Source: Syntrophobacterales bacterium (lineage in GTDB: Bacteria; Desulfobacterota; Desulfobaccia; Desulfobaccales; 0-14-0-80-60-11). From it: a stretch of DNA of 9,724 bases. The notes under the pieces were generated by a model that was given only the letters and a program-made list of their open reading frames with translations, was not told where the DNA came from and made no database searches. The stretch is taken from assembly GCA_020052215.1 (NCBI GenBank), contig JAGVPN010000390.1:1-9724 (forward strand), in the 5' to 3' direction. Both the position numbers and the translations under genes were made by a program. Within the stretch, counting starts at the first letter, position 1; the number at the start of each line of letters is the position of its first letter. Shown in pieces: positions 6,562-9,724 of the stretch.

Positions 6562-6903
6562 TCAACTCCCTCCCAGCTCATTGAGGATGGTGGTTACCTG
6601 TTTCTTCAATTCCGGCAATTCGCGCTCTACCACGTTCCAGACCAGCGGCAAGTCGATGTCGAAATAGTCATGCACCAGAATATGCCGCATGCCGATGATC
6701 TTCGACCAGGGAATTGCGGGATGGCTATTTTTCAGAGATTCTGACAAGGAACGGCAGGCTTCGCCGATAATCTGGAGATGTCGCAGGAACCAAGCCTGAA
6801 TCAGTTCATCAGCCTGAAACGCAACGGGGCCTTGGACGGCGTATTTAGCAATATGTTCAATGGCTGCGATGATATCCCGCAGTCTTTCGCGATCATCCCT
6901 CAT
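6562..6903 (-). CDS. hepT: HepT-like HEPN-domain (DUF86) ribonuclease toxin
   Basis: This 113-residue helical protein carries the HEPN RNase signature R-x4-H-x-Y as RHILVHDY (Arg73, His78, Tyr80) preceded by a long helical bundle. In studied MntA/HepT pairs HepT is an RNA-cleaving toxin silenced when MntA adds AMP groups to the tyrosine of this motif. The start ATG (6901-6903) overlaps the stop of mntA by ATGA, so translation is coupled. Length and motif are normal for the family, with no sign of decay. The 3' end contains GGGAGGGAG just before the stop, which would serve as a ribosome-binding site for anything downstream. Confidence 0.93.
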   Translation of the reverse strand: MRDDRERLRDIIAAIEHIAKYAVQGPVAFQADELIQAWFLRHLQIIGEACRSLSESLKNSHPAIPWSKIIGMRHILVHDYFDIDLPLVWNVVERELPELKKQVTTILNELGGS

Positions 6904-7190
6904 AACGGTACCGCCTCTTGCAGCACGCGCTCACGGATGCGGTTTTTCAAGCCTCTCTCGGTTACAACATCAACCTTACATTGCAAAAGGACTTCCAGGT
7001 CCGCCAAGAAGCCCCCCAAATCCAAAAGGCTGCGATTTGGCTCCAATTCCACCAGAATATCCACATCGCTTGCGTCATCCGCCTCACCTCTGGCCACGGA
7101 GCCAAACAGGCGGACGTTATAGGCGCCATGCCTGGCGGCGATTTCCAGTATTTCCCGACGTTTCTCTTGAATCAGTTTATTCAGGCCCAT
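6900..7190 (-). CDS. mntA: MntA-like minimal nucleotidyltransferase antitoxin
   Basis: The 96 residues show the minimal nucleotidyltransferase signature G-S-x10-D-x-D as Gly30-Ser31 and Asp42/Asp44, with a third acidic residue at Asp74 (VDVVT). In characterised pairs MntA transfers AMP from ATP to HepT and neutralises it. It is the first gene of the pair, ahead of hepT, the usual order for this family. The ATG (7188-7190) has GGGAGG 6 nt upstream (7197-7202). A promoter candidate lies just beyond. All catalytic residues are present, so the antitoxin should be functional. Confidence 0.93.
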   Translation of the reverse strand: MGLNKLIQEKRREILEIAARHGAYNVRLFGSVARGEADDASDVDILVELEPNRSLLDLGGFLADLEVLLQCKVDVVTERGLKNRIRERVLQEAVPL

Positions 7191-7216
7191 GACAGGCCTC
7201 CCTTTGAATTAGTCAA

Positions 7217-7245
7217 ACCATAATCTCTCTTGAAATTTTGTTCAA
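7217..7245 (-). promoter_or_regulatory. Sigma-70-like promoter of mntA-hepT, overlapped by a palindrome
   Basis: On the minus strand TTGAAC (7240-7245), a 17-nt spacer and TATGGT (7217-7222) lie about 27 nt before the mntA start. An inverted repeat CTTGAA-n6-TTCAAG (7229-7246) covers the -35 box and half of the spacer, where a repressor would block RNA polymerase. Toxin-antitoxin operons are often autoregulated; that this palindrome does so is inference. Confidence 0.5.
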
Positions 7246-7369
7246 GCATTAAGCGAGACACGATTAAGATAAGATGCTGGGGGTTGGGCGCCCCGCCCCG
7301 GACGATCCTCTTTTTCCGGCGGGAAATGGTTAAATGGTTTGGCAGAGGACGACAGTTTATGGTAATCAG

Positions 7370-7960
7370 ATGACCATGGGGATTAGAAAGCGCACCTCCT
7401 TGGGCCTGGTTCCGGCCCTTTGTCTGGTTTGCCTCTGGGGCTGCATGCCCCGCCTGGCGCCGGCCACCCCGCCGGGGGTGGCGCTCGCGCCCGGCCGCTA
7501 TCTCACGGCTTATTATCGAGCTCCGGAGTTCACCCCGGCCCAGGCGACGTATGTCCTGACGCCCTTCGAGGTTTCCACGGCCCAGGGTGTGGCCGCCGAT
7601 ACCTTTCAGGGCCTCTTGATGGAAGAGTTGACCCAGGCCTGGAGGGCCAACGGGCTCAAGCTTGCTCCCCAGGGAGACGCTCTCGTCAACGGCGTGGTGC
7701 AATTTGTGGCGGTCCGGGGCGCGGTCTTCCGGTTCCTCAGGGGCAAGATCGACGCCGACCTGGTGGTGTCCGGGGCCATCACCCGGGGGGGCGACACCCT
7801 GTTTGCCTGCCAGGATCGGATCAGCCTGAGTTCACCGGTCAATCCCGGCCCGCCGGCTCCCAAGGAACGTGAACTGTTAATGCGCCAGGCGGCCCGGACT
7901 TTTGCCATCCACCTGCTCAATGAGATGCTGCTTTACTGGCCGCCCGCCGAAGGCAAATAA
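7370..7960 (+). CDS. Lipoprotein of unknown family
   Basis: The N-terminus MTMGIRKRTSLGLVPALCLVCLWGCMPR has a basic n-region, a hydrophobic core and an L-W-G-C lipobox, so the mature protein should be lipid-anchored at its Cys, probably in the outer membrane. The frame is open to an ATG at 7334, but the extra 12 residues (MVWQRTTVYGNQ) would sit ahead of the signal peptide; ATG 7370 or 7376 is preferred. No start has a clear Shine-Dalgarno sequence. The mature part, about 170 residues, alternates hydrophobic and polar residues as in a beta-rich fold (YVLTPFEVSTAQG; DALVNGVVQFVAV; IDADLVVSGAITRGG) and ends in an amphipathic helix. The pattern recalls small envelope lipoproteins that assemble other components, but I cannot name a family. 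Its last 28 nt overlap the convergent DUF1573 gene. Confidence 0.82.
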   Translation: MTMGIRKRTSLGLVPALCLVCLWGCMPRLAPATPPGVALAPGRYLTAYYRAPEFTPAQATYVLTPFEVSTAQGVAADTFQGLLMEELTQAWRANGLKLAPQGDALVNGVVQFVAVRGAVFRFLRGKIDADLVVSGAITRGGDTLFACQDRISLSSPVNPGPPAPKERELLMRQAARTFAIHLLNEMLLYWPPAEGK

Positions 7961-8688
7961 ATTTCCCCAAAGACCCTGACGATGAGGCGGGGCCGCTTCT
8001 CGGAGTTGGTGAACAGTTCCACCAGGCCGGCATAGGGGCCACCCTGCTGGAACTTGTTGCGCACCTCCAGGACATATATCTTGTCCGGCGCTTCCGGCTT
8101 CAGGGTCACTTCGATCTTATCCGGGATGTTGGTGCGATAGCTGGCGATCTTAAAGGCCGTGGGCAGGTGGGAGATGAAGCGCACCTGGCCCCGGAGATCA
8201 TCATTGGGGGAGCCTCGCAAACGCACGATATGGCTGGGTTTGATCTCGATGAAGGGTTGGGCCGTTCCCGTCATGATCAGGTTCAACATGGGCTGGTCCG
8301 GGTCATTGAGCCTGACCTTGGTTTCCTTCTTGAACCGGTGGATTACCGAAAAGGGTTTGAGGGTCAGGGTGATGTCCCCCTGGCCGCCGGGGGGGATGGT
8401 TTTATCGTATTTGGGCACGGTGCAGGCGCAATCCGGGTCCACATACTCGATATTTAACGGCGTCGTGCCGGTGTTCTTGATCACAAAGGTGTGGGTCATG
8501 GCCTGGTCTTCGGTGATTTTTCCGAAATCAAAGGAGGTTTCCGGAACGGCGGCGCGGGGCGCGGCCCCTGCCGTGGGGATGGGCAGGACGCCCCAGACGA
8601 TGGCCCCAGCCCACAGGAGCAGGAAGGCGCCGGTGCATCTGAAGTATCGCGGCTGCCGGGTGGTTTTGAGGTGCTTGGCGTTAATCAC
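7933..8688 (-). CDS. Exported DUF1573 domain protein
   Basis: DUF1573 proteins are Ig-like beta-sandwich proteins of the ASPM/Hydin/PapD-like superfamily; function is mostly unknown. Residues 53-58 (FDFGKI), 68-74 (FVIKNTG) and the DPDCACTVP block (84-92), which matches the Cys-Gly-Cys-Thr-like signature, mark the domain at about 48-112. A second beta-rich region (about 145-245) repeats the general pattern (IEIKPSHIVRLRG) and may be another Ig-like fold. The N-terminus has a long basic n-region and a hydrophobic core (AFLLLWAGAIVWGVL) followed by TAGA-AP, a likely signal peptidase I site, so the protein is probably periplasmic. The start is GTG (8686-8688), with AGGGAG about 12 nt upstream, slightly far; a later start would cut into the signal peptide. 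It is convergent with the lipoprotein gene. Confidence 0.88.
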   Translation of the reverse strand: MINAKHLKTTRQPRYFRCTGAFLLLWAGAIVWGVLPIPTAGAAPRAAVPETSFDFGKITEDQAMTHTFVIKNTGTTPLNIEYVDPDCACTVPKYDKTIPPGGQGDITLTLKPFSVIHRFKKETKVRLNDPDQPMLNLIMTGTAQPFIEIKPSHIVRLRGSPNDDLRGQVRFISHLPTAFKIASYRTNIPDKIEVTLKPEAPDKIYVLEVRNKFQQGGPYAGLVELFTNSEKRPRLIVRVFGEIYLPSAGGQ

Positions 8689-8833
8689 GTGAGGTGCGCA
8701 CTCCCTAATCGCTGGATTGGAGATCTATTCCGGTTGGCGGGACTTACGGTTTATCAGGGGATTGGTGGTGGACCGCCTGACCAGCCGGAAACGGAGCTCG
8801 AAAAAATCTTCCCTGGTATATTATCATAATCAA

Positions 8834-8862
8834 TTGTCAATGTTGGGGAAAAGATTTATGAT
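8834..8862 (+). promoter_or_regulatory. Near-consensus sigma-70 promoter for the small envelope protein pair
   Basis: TTGTCA (8834-8839), a 17-nt spacer and TATGAT (8857-8862) each match the sigma-70 consensus at 5 of 6 positions. Transcription would begin near 8869, giving a leader of about 50 nt with AGGAGGT 7 nt before the ATG at 8922. It is the best promoter match I found in the window. The rest of the 8689-8921 gap shows no other clear element. Confidence 0.7.
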
Positions 8863-8921
8863 GACCCTGTGAGCTATCCTGGTGAATTTCAAAGACTTCT
8901 TCAGGACAGGAGGTTTAACCC

Positions 8922-9194
8922 ATGCGTGTTAAGAATCCTCTGGCCGGAATGGCTGTGGCCGCGTTGCTGTTGATCTTCTTGGGAAGTGGCTGCGCCTCGT
9001 CTTCAGGCTACAAAAACCCGGATGTCGAAGCCACCAAGCAGCGCACCCAGGGAACGCCGGACGAGTTGTCCCCCCTGGCGCCCGTGGGCGCGCAAAATGT
9101 TCGCAGAGTGGGCAATCATTGGACCTGTGAACAGAATGGCCGGCTGATGATTTATGATGACGCCGCCTCTTGTTGGCAACCAAAGCAGAAGTAA
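8922..9194 (+). CDS. Small lipoprotein, first copy of a tandem pair
   Basis: The 90-residue protein has a signal peptide (MRVKNPLAGMAVAALLLIFL) and a lipobox ending G-S-G-C at about residue 24, so it should be an inner- or outer-membrane lipoprotein with a mature part of about 67 residues. The mature region holds GTPDELSPLAP and RRVGNHWTCEQNGRLMIYDDAASCWQP. This has two Cys that could form a disulfide and a short beta-rich module built around W-T-C and W-Q-P. The ribosome-binding site AGGAGGT (8908-8914) is perfect, with 7-nt spacing, and a strong promoter lies upstream, so high expression is likely. I do not recognise a named family. The next gene is a diverged duplicate; the shared sequence begins 28 nt before the ATG and continues 28 nt past the stop codon. 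Confidence 0.88.
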   Translation: MRVKNPLAGMAVAALLLIFLGSGCASSSGYKNPDVEATKQRTQGTPDELSPLAPVGAQNVRRVGNHWTCEQNGRLMIYDDAASCWQPKQK

Positions 9195-9269
9195 CGTCAT
9201 GGCAGATAAGAAGACCGCGACTCACCCGCACTGCGATGCATTGCCCGAACTCGATTTGTCGTGATGTTG

Positions 9270-9286
9270 GGTGGGCACTGCCCACC
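9270..9286. repeat. 8-bp perfect hairpin between the duplicated genes
   Basis: GGTGGGCA-c-TGCCCACC, a stem of the same build as GGCGGGCA-g-TGCCCGCC at 5249-5265, followed by TTAC as that one is followed by CTAC. It lies in the 73-nt stretch that separates the two duplication units and looks like a partial member of the same palindrome family. It could also end or protect the first transcript. Confidence 0.6.
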
Positions 9287-9323
9287 TTACTTCCTGACTT
9301 CTCCGGGGCAGGAGGTTGAAGAG

Positions 9324-9593
9324 ATGCACGTCAAGACTCATCTTGCCTGGATGGCTGGGGTAGCGGCGCTGTTGATCCTGTCGGGAAGTGGATTTGCCGC
9401 CTCAGAGATCGTGCAACCCCCGAAGACCCCCTATATGCAGAGCACCGTGGGAACGCCGGACGAGTTGTCCCCCCTGGCGCCCGCGGAAGCGAGAAAGGTT
9501 CGCAAAGTCGGCAATCAGTGGACCTGCGAAATCAACGGGCAGCCCATGGTTTATAATGAGGCCGCCTCCCGCTGGGAACCCCAGCGGAAGTAA
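9324..9593 (+). CDS. Small exported protein, second copy of the tandem pair, without lipobox Cys
   Basis: The start is set at ATG 9324, not the open frame back to 9261. AGGAGGT (9310-9316) lies 7 nt before it, exactly as in the first copy, and the upstream codons run through a hairpin. The 89-residue protein has a signal peptide (MHVKTHLAWMAGVAALLILSGSGFA), but where the first copy has G-S-G-C this one has G-S-G-F. It should therefore be cut by signal peptidase I (for example after GFA) or remain tethered by its signal, and not be lipidated. The mature part keeps GTPDELSPLAP and KVGNQWTCEINGQPMVYNEAAS-W-EPQ. It retains the Cys of W-T-C but the second Cys (AASC in the first copy) is Arg, so the possible disulfide is gone. 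Family unknown. It may share the upstream promoter by read-through. Confidence 0.88.
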   Translation: MHVKTHLAWMAGVAALLILSGSGFAASEIVQPPKTPYMQSTVGTPDELSPLAPAEARKVRKVGNQWTCEINGQPMVYNEAASRWEPQRK

Positions 9594-9673
9594 CGTCATG
9601 GTAGATAAGAGGCCGGCGACTAATACCAAGTTGCCGTCATAAAGGTAATTCTGGCTTTATGGTCGCAACCACC

Positions 9674-9701
9674 GTAGGGGCGGTTCGCGAACCGCCCCTA
9701 C
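9674..9701. repeat. 28-bp perfect palindrome, GTAGGG...CCCTAC ends
   Basis: The arms GTAGGGGCGGTTCG (9674-9687) and CGAACCGCCCCTAC (9688-9701) are exact reverse complements with no spacer. The ends match the element at 5211-5269. It lies about 80 nt after the last gene and may also act as a transcript end, but no T-run follows. Similar GTAGGGGCG palindromes are a common class of dispersed repeat. Confidence 0.85.
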
Positions 9702-9724
9702 AATTCGGATTATTACTTGTTTGA

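Larger units (their letters stand above)
8894..9621 (+). repeat. Tandem gene duplication, units 8894-9222 and 9296-9621
   Basis: The two units align from GACTTCT 28 nt before each ATG to a shared TAACGTCATGG...GATAAG region after each stop. The offset is 402 nt at the start and 399 nt at the end, a one-codon loss in the second copy. A 35-nt block encoding GTPDELSPLAP is identical in both (9050-9084 and 9449-9483), while flanking codons differ freely. Confidence 0.85.

Noticed and set aside
6320..6565. Minus-strand ORF of 81 codons between hepT and the channel gene, with a hydrophobic stretch
   Set aside because: It would start at TTG overlapping the hepT stop, although GGGAGGGAG lies nearby. 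Its composition has no recognisable motif, the hydrophobic stretch sits mid-protein and is not preceded by a typical signal, and it runs into the channel start. Kept only as the possible shorter ORF noted in findings.
7181..7702. Minus-strand ORF of 173 codons across the mntA upstream region and the lipoprotein gene
   Set aside because: It overlaps the clear mntA start and promoter region and is antisense to the lipoprotein, with low-complexity composition.
9199..9264. Mini-ORF of 21 codons after the first small envelope gene, with a counterpart at 9598-9642
   Set aside because: Both begin 4 nt after a stop and look related, but the four differences in the aligned first eight codons all change the amino acid and the ends diverge fully. 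This fits leftover duplicated DNA better than a gene.
9639..9660. ATAAAG/CTTTAT inverted repeat after the last gene
   Set aside because: An AT-rich 6-bp stem with a 10-nt loop and no T-run; not supported as a terminator.

Overview
The window is a GC-rich bacterial chromosome segment with a patch of visibly lower GC at about 2960-4460. Strong AGGAGG/GGAGG ribosome-binding sites, lipoprotein and DUF1573 genes, and repeated GTAGGG...CCCTAC palindromes suggest a Desulfobacterota (deltaproteobacterial) or similar Gram-negative genome. That assignment is inference; there is no rRNA or marker gene to fix it. No tRNA, rRNA, CRISPR array or IS transposase was seen.

Layout. 1-508 (+): 3' part of a class I glutamine amidotransferase with an intact Cys motif but a substituted His/Glu site. 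753-935 (+): a 60-residue orphan. 1160-2866 (-): recJ exonuclease, TTG start. 2970-4445 (-): a lower-GC DNA methyltransferase with a C-terminal Mrr-like nuclease domain, probably a horizontally acquired one-gene restriction-modification or genome-modifying protein. 4465-5181 (-): an UPF0173 metal-dependent hydrolase, 19 nt upstream of the methyltransferase and probably co-transcribed with it. 5334-6326 (-): a two-TM potassium channel with an RCK domain. 6562-7190 (-): an MntA/HepT toxin-antitoxin pair overlapping by ATGA, with its own promoter candidate and a possible operator. 7370-7960 (+): a lipoprotein of unknown family, whose 3' end overlaps by 28 nt that of a convergent exported DUF1573 protein (7933-8688, -). 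8922-9194 and 9324-9593 (+): a tandem duplicate pair of small envelope proteins behind a near-consensus sigma-70 promoter; the second copy has lost the lipobox cysteine.

Four short palindromic elements (2896-2959, 5211-5269, 9270-9286, 9674-9701) sit between genes. At least three share GTAGGG/TAGGG ends and look like one dispersed REP/MITE-type family. One separates recJ from the methyltransferase, one separates the hydrolase from the channel, one lies between the duplicated genes, and one is downstream of them.

How the genes may work together: most look like independent housekeeping or accessory units. The defence-type content is the methyltransferase-nuclease fusion and the MntA/HepT pair, which lie about 2.1 kb apart on the same strand with a hydrolase and a channel between them. 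I see no strong evidence for a wholly new multi-gene system. The best candidates for a second look are the methyltransferase-nuclease fusion, the duplicated envelope pair with divergent sorting signals, and the palindrome family.
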